Assembly (NCBI GenBank): GCA_022577435.1
Contig: JAKOON010000011.1
Coordinates: 18,796,302 to 18,860,301, forward strand
DNA length: 64,000 bases
Origin: Embiotoca jacksoni
Lineage: Eukaryota; Chordata; Actinopteri; Embiotocidae
Direction of reading: 5' to 3'
Positions 1 to 13,516 of this stretch are shown here, piece after piece (the first letter of the stretch is position 1; each line of letters opens with the position of its first letter). A program made the position numbers and the translations under genes. The notes below the pieces were generated by a model. The model saw only the letters and a program-made list of their open reading frames with translations, was not told where the DNA came from and made no database searches.

Positions 1-56
1 GTTGGGTTTAAAGTTATTATTAGTGTCTGGGGGTGGTGTGTGTGTGTGTGTGTGTG

Positions 57-96
<40 letters not shown>

Positions 97-1003
97 GCCA
101 GACGAGGCAAGGGTTTTCCCCATGACAGGAGGCAGCCAATAAAACGGCGGTGCGCTGTTTTGCGAGCTGGTGTAAAGAAACATGTTAATGTGTTTGTATG
201 CAGCTGCAAAAACTGCAGAAGAAGATGCACGAAATCTGCATTTGGCGCATTTTTGGAAAAATCTAGACATAAAAATTAGTTTAGCTGTGTGTATTTTGGC
301 AGGTATCCACCCAGGTGTGCAGTATACTGAGCACTCAGGGGTACGCTAACCTCTAGTGTGTGTGTGTAAATGGTGTATATAAAATGTTAAGCTTGGATAG
401 AAAGCATAATGGAAACTTTCTTTTTAATCTTTTTGCTTTTCTGCTTTTTAACTGCAGGGCCCTTCAGCCTCGGCGCTGAGCTGTAACCCCGGCACACAGT
501 GTTGGTTTTAGGTCTCCGTGCTCCCTCGCGGTTCCACATTCAAATAAATATACAGTACAAGAGAGAAGGGGGGGAAGAGGGGAGGGAGGGGACACAGGAG
601 AAGGAGAGAGTGACGAGGAAAGACTGAGGCAGAAGCAATAGATGGACGGACGGACGACGGGAGGATGACGAAGCCTTTTTCTTCTGCTTTCTGGATGAAC
701 TTTCCGAGGCGGTGGTGGGAAAGGAGAGGAGGAAAAAGGTAGGAAGAGAGGATATACTGTAAAAATTAGAACATTTCTCCTCCTCCCTCCCCCCCCCCCC
801 CCCCCACCCCTCTTCTGGGCTACCTCCTATCCTCACTTTCTCTGCCTTCACATGGTCCTTGTTACACCCGCCGTTCACCAGCTAACAAGAGACACTCCCT
901 CCCTGCAATCCAGTCCCGCTTTTGCTCTGTGCCCCTTCTTTGAAATGTAGTAAGTTTATTAGAAGCAGCTTGAGTGTTTACGGGTATATATATATATGTA
1001 TAA

Positions 1004-1004
<1 letters not shown>

Positions 1005-1082
<78 letters not shown>
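1005..1082. repeat. (GT)n microsatellite
   Basis: About 39 GT units in dnm1 intronic sequence, followed 120 bp later by a CA array (1201-1305), so the two could pair as an inverted repeat. Confidence 0.95.
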
Positions 1083-1083
<1 letters not shown>

Positions 1084-1200
1084 CTGTGTAATTGGGAACA
1101 GGGCAGGGCAAGGGGGTTCTGGTATGCACATGTGTGTGCCAGCTTCGCTGTCTGACATGCTGGGGGGTCCTGACTTTTTAGAAAGGGCTTTCTCAGTCCT

Positions 1201-1215
1201 ACACACACACACACA

Positions 1216-1265
<50 letters not shown>

Positions 1266-1305
1266 GACACACCCACACGCACGCACACACACACACACAC
1301 ACACA
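1201..1305. repeat. (CA)n microsatellite
   Basis: Interrupted CA array of about 105 bp, complementary to the GT array at 1005-1082. Confidence 0.95.
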
Positions 1306-1934
1306 GCCTGATGTCAGCGAGCACAGCGGCTGTGGCTAAGGTCTGGAGACAGTGAGACTGTGGCTAGCTCCTAATAGTTCTGCAAAGCATCATGGGACAC
1401 CGCTTTGACCAGTCGGTCCAGTAACAAAAGCATGTTGGGTCAAATCGGCTCAGCGTGCGGAAGACAATCGCCAAACTCGACCAAGACTCATATTTGCCAG
1501 TGGGATGAGCTGGAATGGATTTTGTACGAGAAAGTGGAAAAGAAAGTCGGAGAATAAACACTCAAATCCCGATGACTCCTGCTTTTGTAATTTGCAGGAA
1601 AATATTATAAAAGTTGCACAAATGATGCTTTTTAAAGTGGACAGTTAAGATGCAGATAGCTACCACATAGAATTAGTCAGATCGCTAATTTACAAAACCA
1701 TCAGTGGAGCGTAATGTCATTTCAACATGAAGATTCATCTGTTGAAAATCAGTTGGTGGCAGGGATAATTGCAAAAGCAAACCGATGATTAAAATGTTTC
1801 ACTGTCAGACGATTCAGTTAAATACAAGACATCAGAGCTCACAGAAATCCGAAGAAAAAGCCTGAGAAGGGTGAAAATACAGAAACATGCAGACACACAA
1901 CATCCTAATCGTGTGTGTGTAAACGCCTTCTTAC

Positions 1935-3586
1935 CTCATCATCCTTGTACCAGGACAGAGACTCTGCAGTGAGGACAAACCAGTACTCCTTGGCTCCTCC
2001 CTTCATGATGCCGATATTGTTTATGGTCAGCCAGCCCTTTCTGATCACCTGACAGACAGACAGACAGACAGAAAGGAGGATTATAAATAACATCCAAAAA
2101 GGTCAAAGACACCTACTCGCCTGTTTCCCACCAAACCTAACATCACAGTTGTCTACGTGTGTATTTAACACATCTGTAGCAACACAATAAATGTGTGATG
2201 AACCTGCTTTTAATGGAGAAGTGCCAAAAAAACACACTAAACACACTGCTCACACTCTTTCTTTTTTTTTCTTCTCCTTCACTATCCGGCATTTCACTCT
2301 CTCCACCTCACAGACACGACAGACTCATTCAAGAAGGTGGTGTGCGAGTTATTTACCTTGAACCGATCGCCTACTCCTCTCTCCGGCTGAATGAGAACGT
2401 GGAGAGAATATTACAAAGCTACGCCAACGAAGGGGCATTTAGTAAAAGGCCAAGTACACAAGGTTGGTCAGTTACAGCAGCACATTACACTGCAGCTGGC
2501 TGCTGGGGGCGGCAGCGACGGGACAGCAAGCGGGGTCGGGATGAGGGGAGTGAGGAGACAGAAAGAGTGGCCCATGTCAATCCTTTTTAATGTCATGCAG
2601 GGAAATGCAGACGCAGCACTGTTTTATTCTGTTCTGTATGTGCTCATGAATATAGAAGAAGTAGAATTATTAGGTGAGGAGACTGAACCTTCGTTCAATT
2701 TCAGAAACTTATTTAAGTTCGCCTTTTAAGAGAGAAAAGATTCTGACGACGTCACAGACGTTCCCGAATGGATAATTTTAAATTATATTGAAAGGTTTTG
2801 GGATCTGGAATAGAATTTAACATAAAGGTATGTTGACGAGGAACAAATATTAGCTGCACGTAGTACATCTGATTCACGGACTGGTGGGTGCAGCAGGATT
2901 TGTGGGATTAACTGAGGCCATCATATTTTATATCTGGATATTTAATGTTATATTTGTTTCCACGGGTCCTACGGTTCCCCGTGCAGAGGTCAGGAGGTCA
3001 GGAGGTCAGGAGGTCAGGAGGCCGCTGAATGAGGAGAGCAGGAGCTGTGGGGTCTTAAAGGGCCAACAACATCCATCTATAAACAGGAAGTAAAGTTCAC
3101 TACTTTGTTTACAGTCTGCCCCTGACCTTTCAACCTGATCGGGGAGGTTGTTATTACAACTGACAGCTACGGAGGTGCCATATGTCTGCCACACATACAA
3201 GTCTTTTACGTTCTCCGGTTACTTTGGATGATTTGGGAATAAAAGAGGAAGATATTGTCGACGTCGGACTCTTTTACCGCTTCGATTTAACTCTCCTTCT
3301 CTCTGTGATGCAACTCAAGAAGAGTCACTTTCTCTTTATGTAGTTCAAGCTACTGCTGGAGGGCATCTATTTCCTGCCAAAGCAGCAAACCGACCTCAGA
3401 GTTGAAGCCACAACGGGCATCTCTAAACCGAGCCGCTCGACATGACTGAAATACGCCTGTAACAAGAACATTATATAACATCTTAATTTAACTCCTTTAT
3501 GTTCTCTGCAGGGTGAAGCACGTTGACAGCTTTGTACAGTACATTTACCATCCTGAAGCATAAATGTGTGCGTGTGCGTGTGTGCG

Positions 3587-3638
<52 letters not shown>

Positions 3639-3907
3639 CCTGTAGGGATGAGATAGCTGAAAAAGAGAGGAAAGGGAAGCAGCCAAGCATCTCCCACTAC
3701 AGCCACCTGCTCATCCACGAGCAGCTAATATGAAACTTGTTTCACGCACACGCACACGTACACGCACACGCACACGCACACGTACACGCACACGCTAATG
3801 TATCAACTGTCAGCTTCAGCTCAAAACACAAAAAACATACAAGTTTAAGCATGTAACTTGTCATAAGTGTAAAAACACGAGCTCATACGTATGTCAGCCT
3901 ACCTGCA

Positions 3908-3947
<40 letters not shown>

Positions 3948-6900
3948 CACACACGCACTACTCACCATGATTTCATCCTGAAGCAGAACAGCCACACAGA
4001 GGAGGAAAAGGAGGAAACAGAGCAAAAGGAGAACAGACTCAGTAGAAACATTAAAAAAAAAAAAAAAAAAATCTAAATTACAGCTACGAGCTGAAGATTA
4101 AAGAATAAAAGGAAAATGTGTAAAAAGCAGAATAAAAATCGACAGTAAGAGTTTCAAAATATTTCTAAAAGCGGAGTGGAAATCATGCAAAAGTTTGTTT
4201 TGTACCATGAATATGTGTTTGTTGAGCTGATGTGATGCATTCACTGCATATAGATGCTGTACTGGGTGGTGTTTAGATAATTATTACCTTTTTCTGAGGA
4301 TTATTTTTCTTCTTTATTCAGAAGACATCTCAAACATGATACTCTTAGATTTCAGTGAAGTTTCATGGGGAGGTACACCACCGGAGAGGGCGTCCAGATC
4401 TTGTGAATTTTCTAAATGCTTTTTTTAACATTGGGACCATCGTGCAAATGTTTTGATATTTTCTCATGCACTTACTGTAAACTACTGAAAAATGTCACAT
4501 GCATCGCATTAACGTCTGCCACTGTGTTTATTTAAACGCAGTTTGATGGACACGAACGATTTTAAAACGATGCCCTGCGAGGGCTTTCTGTTTGATACTC
4601 ATATGACTGTTGGCTTTAATCTACTAAAACTATCATTTATCCCTCATATATTTTTGTTTGTGTTGACATCAATAAAGCCTTCACAGAAAGGAGAAATTGT
4701 ATTGTGATCAGACAACTGTTGTCCATTAGAGTGTCACATGTGCAAGAGCTGCACAGGGCAGCATTGTGTAGGACATGGACCGTTGCCCACGGTAACAATA
4801 TACCGAATAGCGGTGCAGCATCGAGCATGAGTGAAAACAGAGAGCTGAGTGCTAACAGAATAGAGCCTGAGGGGAAAAAGAGCATGAGGTTCAGATGTTA
4901 GCTGGCCAACAGACAAAACACATTTAGATCAGTTCAATCTGGAATCGTCGTGTTGCTGCAGCTCCGAGCAGCATTAACCTGTAAAACACCGGCGACTATG
5001 CACGGAGGACATGTTGGTGATCACGGTACCTGGTTGCCAGCTGCCTTCTTCTTGTTCATCTGGTTGATCCTCTGCTGGGCGCTGCACGACAAAACACATC
5101 AGGAGATGCTGGATTTCGGCCTCGAACGGCAAATGAGTCAAACATTTAGATGTAAATGTTCTACATAAAAGGATCTCACTTGGCAAATCCGATGAAGTCC
5201 TCGTGGTTGGTGTTCATGTAGGACAACTCGATGTCGATCAACAGCAACACCTGAGCAGAAAGAGAGAAAGAGAGCTGTTATCAATGAAAGCTCACACGTT
5301 TCAGTTATTGATCAGTTATTTTATCTGTTGTGTTTTTACTCCACGGTTCTCTGCAATAATAATCTGTGCAGGATTAAAAGTTGCATTTTTTTTTTTTTAT
5401 AAATGAATATCAAATAAAAGATGTAAAATATTCCAATATGAAATAGCATCATGTTTAGCAGCTGTGTGTGACTCAACATAGTTTACAGCAATAAAAAGAA
5501 TATGTGAGATTGACACTGGACAGACATGTAAAATTCCCCCCACAACTTCAAAATACTCAGACTTGAAGACAAAAAAAATACCATATGTATGATTTTACAT
5601 CGTTTGTAGGCGTTTAGTGTTTTTTTTTTGGATGGTTTTTGGGGCTTTTTTTGGGGTCATTTTGTGGTGTTATAAGTTAGACCACGGTTACTTGACAAAT
5701 GTTCAAACCCTCCTTTGGACGTGAGTCACAGCCCGGGAGAGACATGTGAAATGGGCGGAGGGGAAAAACACGGCAACCCAAGCGGTGCCAGCTCAAGAGC
5801 TGGGTAACGACTTTGAATTTGGACGACGTGGGTTTGACCTTATGAAGCACAAAATCCACTCGGGTATAAACCTGGTTGGGCCCTCGAAATGAAAAGGGAT
5901 ATTTGTGGGCGAGTCAATTACCAAACACCTTCTCCGCAGGCCAATCAGATTGCAGGAGGAGCCTATGCCACCCCCGGGTCACCCCTCTGGTCCGGACATA
6001 CCAGACCTTCTAAACAATTATAATATCATTAAATCATATTTTTTACAGCATGTGGCAGGACGAACACCTCTTTACAAAGTAATAAAACTATGTTAATCGT
6101 TGTCATTACTACCACCCACCACGAACTACCCGCTGATCTCACTGGATGTGTCGTTTTTGTGCGTTACCTGGTTCTTAGTGCGGTTCTCTCTGTCTCTGAT
6201 GTGCTGAGTGACGATTCTCTCCATCTCCTCCCTCAGCAAGGGATACTGAGCAAGCTGCGAGCACAGAAAACAGTAGGTAGGTAGCAAAGCAACCAAACAC
6301 ACACGCACGCACACACACACACACACACACGCCAACACACAAACTGTCACACATCAACACACAGCTTCGGTAAACCACGAGTTACTCATCTCACTGAACC
6401 ACAACACACAGCTCCACCGATACAACAAAATACAGAAACACGGTTAAACGTGGCATGTTTGGAGGGGTCTGCGTTTATCCCAGACTCGGCTCTAGTCGCT
6501 GCACAACCCGACCAGCGGGCGGACTCGTGCGAGATTAGATTTTTATGTGCCAATGTGGAACAAATGCAAGAGAATAGTGCAAAGTCTGTGATATTACCAC
6601 ACAAACACAGAATAAACAATGTTCCTGGCAGAGAAGCTTTCTTTTCCCAGCACACTGTGGGTCTTTTTTCCATGAGCTCATTGCAAACCCACGAACGCAG
6701 ACATTGGTGGGCCTCCAATGTGACACAAACACATTTAGGAGAAGTGCGAGGACAGAAGGAAAACTCAAAAAACCCAAATCACAGCGCCAGAAAGAAAAAT
6801 ATATGCTTGTTTTCGTGCAAGTTGCAATGCATCTTTCATGTCTGTCGGATGGTTTGGGGGGCGAGTGGTTTTCAATAGAGTTGATTTACTGCTTCCTGGG

Positions 6901-9900
6901 TTTGGTCCAGTTACAGAGCAGATGACACCCATAAAGAATACATGCTTGACAATAATGGGTCAGGATGTTCAGATAAATGTCGGTCCAACTGCATTTATCA
7001 TAGGATTTTATTGTCACTGTGAGAGTGTTAAAAACAGACGATGACAAGTGATTATTCTGCTATGCAGCTACGTCACGCTTTTTATTTCTCCATGTGAACA
7101 AGAGCAACACGCGATACGTAGAGGTATTATTACGGATGGGTCATGATTTTTTTAACAATCAGAACAGTTTATGTGACTATTGTCTTGCCTTCTGTTTTTT
7201 TACCGACGCCTGGTATTAATGTGGTACGCCAACTAGAAGGTGGCGGTAATGCACCTAAAAGCTGTTTGCTAACTGCCATTTAACAACAAAAGAAGGAGAA
7301 GACATTACTTCCAGGGTCGGGTAAAACCGTGGACTGTAAATAATTATGTTGAGTGCTCAGTATGCTTCGCGTTAAAGTAGTTAAATCATGTAAAACGCAG
7401 CTGCTAGGCAACAACAACACAGATGGTATGAAGAAGCCACAGCGGCTACATCAACAGTTTCCTTAGTCACATTATTAGATTTGAAGACTTTTTGTGACAA
7501 AAATTATTGTATTAGCTAAACATCTAACAAAAAAATTACTTTTACTAACCACAGAACTTCGTCATTTGTGAAAACATCCGCAAACAAGTCACAATTTGTG
7601 AGAGAAAATTCAGCGTTTGGTGTTTATATGAAAGTAAACGGCTCCATTTGAAGGCAGCATTTAAATGGATGTGAAACCAGTTGAGGTCAATTTTGTAATT
7701 TTGAGTTATTTAAGTAAAACTGTAATGACTTGATTCAGATTGCAGCTTAAATTAACAATGTCACCATTACCGATCTGATGAGGAGCATTTCATGGTTTTC
7801 ACACCAGATAGTGATGAAAATCATGAAAATTAAAGCATGAACAAAACAAAAACAACAATAAAAGTGAATGCGTCTTGAATCAAAGCAACTGAAAGGAACA
7901 TTAGTGGTGCGACTAGAAAGGTGCATCGCAGCTTGAAGACAGAAAACAGGCTGTCAAAATCTGCTGAAGTGTTTTCAGTGTCTTAAAATATTGACAGAGA
8001 AACACAACAGCGGCTGATAATAACTTGTTTTAAAAAAAAAGGGGAATTAGGCATAGGCACTCACATTGAATCTGACATGCAGTGCAAAGAGGCAGGGAGG
8101 GCGGGAAGGATGGGAGACAGGGAGGTGTAGGAGGACGTCAAACTGACCCCTTTGTGGATTTTCCCAAACACTGTATATTACCATACAGTATCTTTAAATA
8201 CAGTATGTCTCTGAAAGTGAAATCAGGATTAAATCATGACAGAGAAGAGAAATCCAAAGGAGGTCACACTGCTCTGTTTTGGTCATTTTGCTTTGCGAGG
8301 AAGCAGCCGGTTCAAAAGGTTTGGAGGATGACGGGATGGAGAGGACGGAAGAGAAATGAAAAAAAGAAAAAGAAAAAGAGAAATAAAGAGACGCTCAGAG
8401 TGTGTCAGTCGGTCAGTGAGTGGAACTTCACAATCAGTCACTCCGCTGGATTAAACCACACTGACAAAGACAGAAAAATAGGATCTGAATCAAACTGAAG
8501 CAGATGATTTTTAGACATCATGAGATCAAAGAGGAAAGAAAATGATCTAACATGCAGTTTGATAACTTGTCAATATGAGGCCAATAATTGACAGAAGACA
8601 AATGACAAAGAAAGTTAAATTAAAATGCAGGTTACATGGTTACAGTAAGGATAGACCGATATTTGCTGGCTGAAGTATTTGACAACCTCATTTTTAGAGG
8701 ATTGTAATTTTCTCTGCTTTTAGTTTGCATTAAAAAACACTTTAATTCTATTAATATTATTTTGAGTTCTAAATTTCATCTAAGAAATCACGTTCCATAG
8801 CTGCACTTTGGTGAAATTTAAAATATTTAATTGTTTAAACATTCATGGTTCTCAGATGAAGCTTACTGATATTGGTGATTCTATGACTTTACTTTAGCGC
8901 CACTATGAGGTTGACATTTGCGCATTTGAGTAATGTAATGTCTCAGCATACATTCTCACAAAAAAATGTTTTTATCAGATTGTTGATCTGCTGATTTTTT
9001 TCGATCTGCGCCATCACCAAGTCAACATTTGAATTTGTCCAATACTTTTGGTTAATGATCTGCAAGATCAGTCCAGTACTGCGGCAAAGCATGTAGTACA
9101 CCTGCCAGTCCACTAGAGGGTAGCAGTGAAGTCCTTGTAAAGAGGCGTCCCGATGGCCTGAAGTCGCAGATATTTTACGACGAGACTACGGTTTGAGCCC
9201 AAAAGATGGCGACATGGATTTAATGTAGTTTTGGTGCGTAATCCTGACCACGTGTTTTTGTTCATCGAACTCTTACCGCATTAAAAACCACAAGGTTTTG
9301 TTTTTCTTAAACAAGCTGTTTTTTGACGCTCAGCAAAGCAAAGCCGTGACGCTATTTTTCTAAGTGCTTTTGAAAGTAAAAATGAGCATAAAGTCTCGCT
9401 TTGAGAACACACAGTTTAGACTTGAAGGTTAAACATACCAACTATTTTAATCCAAATGAATAAAACCATGCAGTTCCACATTAACTTAGAAAATAAGTCT
9501 TAATATTTTCCCATCGTAAAAGAAACAAATATTCAACTCTATTTCTAAATCTCAAAATCACCGAATGTAACTTCTGTTCTTTAAAAAATACTTTACAAAC
9601 ACTGTTTGTCTCGAACATTTGATTTCAGCTGTGTGAAAGGAATCTCCAGCCATCAGTCTACCCCTACCTGAGAGGTTAACAGAGATAGTGAGAGTGGCTT
9701 GGTTCTCTTTGGCTTTTTACCTTTTGACTACACTTCTGTATGGTGAAGGTGAGTTCACTCACTACCATATCTATACACTTCAGTGTGGGCTCCTTCAGCT
9801 TTTGGATCTGCTTTTTCACTATGGCCTCAAAGGCCAGGTCAGGGGTGAATAGCCCCGTCCTGTAGGGATAGGCAGGCGGCACGAGAGAGAGAAAGAGAAA

Positions 9901-12463
9901 GAGAAAGAGAGAGGAGTAAAAACAAAAGAAAGTAACAAGAGATAAAGACGGAGAAGGAAGGGAATGGGAAAGCACCAAATGAAAAGATAAAATCACAGAG
10001 AGTAAGAAAGTGTAGAGGTGAGACGAATAAAAACAAAAGGAGTGAAAGCGGATGGTGAGGGACACAAAAAAAAATAAAACAGACGAGGAAGGTAAAAAGT
10101 TGGAGACGGAACAGAAGAGAGGACAGATTGAAGATGAGAAGGACGAGAAGGACGAGAAGAGGTGTCGGGGTGTTGGAGGGATAAACAGCACAGAAGGAAG
10201 AAAATGCAAAGTGAGACATTTGGTTTCCCCCTGAAGCCGTTCTAAAACAGGACAGTGCTGGAGACTCTCTACGAACAAAGAGAGGACAGAAAGAGAAGTT
10301 GAGAGAGTCAGAGAGAAACAGAGAGAGCTCCCAGCCTGCACATCTCCGCCAGCCAAAAACTCCAAGCGACGCACCGCGAGACCGCAGCTGTGCACCCTGA
10401 CGTTCAGCCAGGACACCGTCCTGGTGTCGACCTGTCCCCCACCCGTCCCCCACTCGTCCACCACCCGTCCCTCCCTCTCCTCCGACTTCCAGCAGGAGCC
10501 TCATCATAACATCTATCATCCCCTGGCCTGCATGTTGTTGCAGTCCAACCCCTGTTAAAAATGATTTGGTCACAGTGGATCCATTTGGATAAAAACACCC
10601 CCCCCTACCCCCCCCGCCCACCCACCCTCCCCCACCGAGGCATGCGGAGGAGCAGTTAAGCCGTGATTGTTGTGGCTCCTGACAGCTGCAGGTGCACGGC
10701 TGCGATCTGGCACACAACAAAGTCTGGACACTGAGGTCATCCAATATGGCTGCCAGGTATGTGAACACGTGTTTTTCTCGGTGCACGAGACAAGGTGGAA
10801 AGAGTTTCGCACTCAAAAGTTCTTTAGAAGGATGAAGTCATTAATTAATTTTCTGTTGAACAATTAAAAGCAATTTATCTGCAATAGAGCACACTATGAA
10901 AATGACTCCCTGTTACATTAAGCTTGTCTGGCACTTCTCTGTGTCCAACATTTCCTTAAAAATGTGCTTCCAGTGAGTAAAAAGTGCATTAAAACTACAA
11001 CTATTGCTTCTGGAAGAAACTGTCATAAAAATGAATTCATCAAAGTCATAATTTCTGGTTTTGAGCATAACTGAACGCTTCTTTTTATAGGCAACCGTAT
11101 TCGAATGACCGCTCAGCTTCCACACTGGATTTCTTCAGCACAACTCTATACCACAGCCAGCCTGTCCAGCCAAACCGGCGCAGTAGTCAGGCAGGCAGGC
11201 AGGCGGGTACACCGCGGCCCACCCTGCCCCTCCAGGTGCCCCCTCGCTGTCCGACGACAACGAGGGCTGGAGAGAGTCAGGTGGTCGCAGTAGGAGGGAG
11301 TGAACAGCAGAGGGACTTTGTGGATGAGGGGGGTTTTAAAGCAATATAAGAAAAACAAGAGCTATCCACTGTTTGCTTGATTTTTTTTACCTTCTTGGTA
11401 CACTGCCTAACCGTATTGACTAGCTCAGAAATGACCATGTCCACACATTTGGTGCAAGGCTCTTTAATCTTCCCAATCTGCCTTTTCACAATGGTCTCAA
11501 AGGCCATGTCCGGGGTGAAGAGGCCAGTTCTGCCCGACACAGAGAGAACCAGCCACAGGGCCGAAAGACCAGGGGGGGTGGTGGAGACAAAGAAAGTAAG
11601 AAAGAAAGAAAGAAAGTAAGAAAGAAAGAAAGAAAGAAAGAAAAAAAAGAAAGAAAGAAGCAGGGAGGGAGGAGGGTTGGATGGAGAGAAGAGTGTTAAT
11701 CGTAAAAGATTTACCCTCCATTTCTGAGCTTTCACCCCCAAAAAACATGAACAAACACAAATTTGACAGAGAAGGAATGAAGCTCCAAAACTGTCTGAGA
11801 GCAATAAAATTAAGTCATAAAACAAATGAATTTCAAGTTCAAGCTCTCTGTGAAACTCATAAATAGATAACTGCCATAAATTCATAATCCCACATGGCTT
11901 TACTGTATCCTGCAAATACTATTTTGGTTCCTCAATAAAAACATGATATTTTTTCAGATTTTTTTTTTGGGCCTTCTAGCGTGATACAGTGCGTGTGTGC
12001 ACATCATTCATTTGCAGGAGAACAAGGACAAAAAAAAAAAAAAAAAAAAGCTAGCACACAATTTCTTATCTACGTTGCAGGATCTCACCAGCCTGACAAA
12101 CGACACAAAGACAAGCCACACACCAGCACGGACGCACAAACAAACAAAAAGCACGAGGAGAGGCCAGAATATGAAGTATCACGTATCTGATCCTAAATAT
12201 CTTCTGCTTCCGTGTGTTTTTAATTTCAGAGCAGGACTTGGATAAGAGAAGCAGTTGGATGCAGCAGAGACAAAAGAGACGGAGGGAGGTGAAGAAGAGG
12301 AAGGATGGGGGGGAGGGGGGGGGGCTGGGAGGGAGGGAGGGCGGGGGAGAGGGAGGGCGGACGTGCCTGATGCCGTGAATGTTCTTGATAGCGTAGCTGA
12401 TTTCTTTGCGCAGTTCTTTCTCATCAAACTCCATCTGAAAAACAGACAAAGAGGAGAGGAATG

Positions 12464-12549
<86 letters not shown>

Positions 12550-13460
12550 GCTGCACACATCACGTAACCTTGTCTATTATCCCGCTACCATCTGTTTTTA
12601 ATGTATTTGTCTAAGTATCTCTCCTTTATTTACTGTAATGCCACATTCTTCACTGCCGCCTTCCAGTTTAGTACTTTCTGTAAAGCATGCACTCTAAACA
12701 TATAAAACATAATGATGAATTGAGTCCTAATGTATCTGGCAGACTCTCAGGTTTTCTGTGTTTTGAGTCGGTCCTGTGGAGAAAACCTGCTCCGTCCTCT
12801 CGGGGAAGTTTTCTGCAGCTCGGGTCACACACAGTAAGTTTTATATCCTCAGACGGAGGGCGAAGGAGGACACAGAGGAGGCTGGATAAGAGGGGGGCGG
12901 GGGGGGGGGGGGGGGGGAGGAGGAAGAGGGGGAGACGAAGGCCGATAAACAGCTGATTGGGCGAGAAGGGGAAAAAGCGGGAGTGAAGTAAAAAGTTTAG
13001 AGAGACGGAGGTCAGAAAAAGTGGATGAGTGGAGGACAAGCTGGGGATACAGATGATGTGGAGTCTAGACGGGAGGACGTGAGGGAGGGATGTGATGTAG
13101 ATGTATATGGTGAGAGGATAAGAGCAACAGGGAGGATGTTGTTAAACTGAAAAGGGAGGAGTGTGAGGAGGGAGGAGCACCATGGGGGGATTGCCATACA
13201 AACAGTTTACATAAGTTAAACACGGGAAAATAAATGTAAAAAAAACACAATCAAACCTGCTCACACACGTGACCTCGGACAGACACATACCTTCACCAGT
13301 TCAAAGGGGAAACGCTCGTGGAAGATGCGGTTGATCCGGGCGCCACCTGACAGCTCAGCCGTGTCGATCTGGTCGCCGGAGCCCTCGATGCACTTATCAA
13401 AGTCCACCGAGAACTGCTGCACCATCCTGCAGCGAGGCAGAGACACAGCTAACAAATGCA

Positions 13461-13516
<56 letters not shown>

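Larger units (their letters stand above)
1..1934 (-). other. dnm1 intron after exon 15, no exon seen
   Basis: Read for the next PH-domain exon (EKEKKYML...) on the minus strand and not found, so it lies beyond base 1. The stretch holds GT/CA arrays (36-95, 1005-1082, 1201-1305), a C run near 791-806 and otherwise unremarkable sequence. Confidence 0.7.

Noticed and set aside
1005..1305. CRISPR-like or other array
   Set aside because: Plain dinucleotide repeats without spacers; eukaryotic context.
1..1934. miR-199 family hairpin, which in mammals lies antisense in dynamin introns
   Set aside because: Looked on the plus strand for the CCCAGTGTT and ACAGTAGTCTG mature ends here and in the rest of the dnm1 region; not seen. 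It may lie left of the window.
2195..2729. Plus-strand open frames of 131 and 112 codons
   Set aside because: Antisense to a dnm1 intron, no domain, no conserved start, overlapping each other in different frames.
9676..10816. Long minus-strand open frames (262 and 325 codons)
   Set aside because: They are dnm1 intron plus exon 10; only 9721-9859 is coding, as shown by splice sites and homology.
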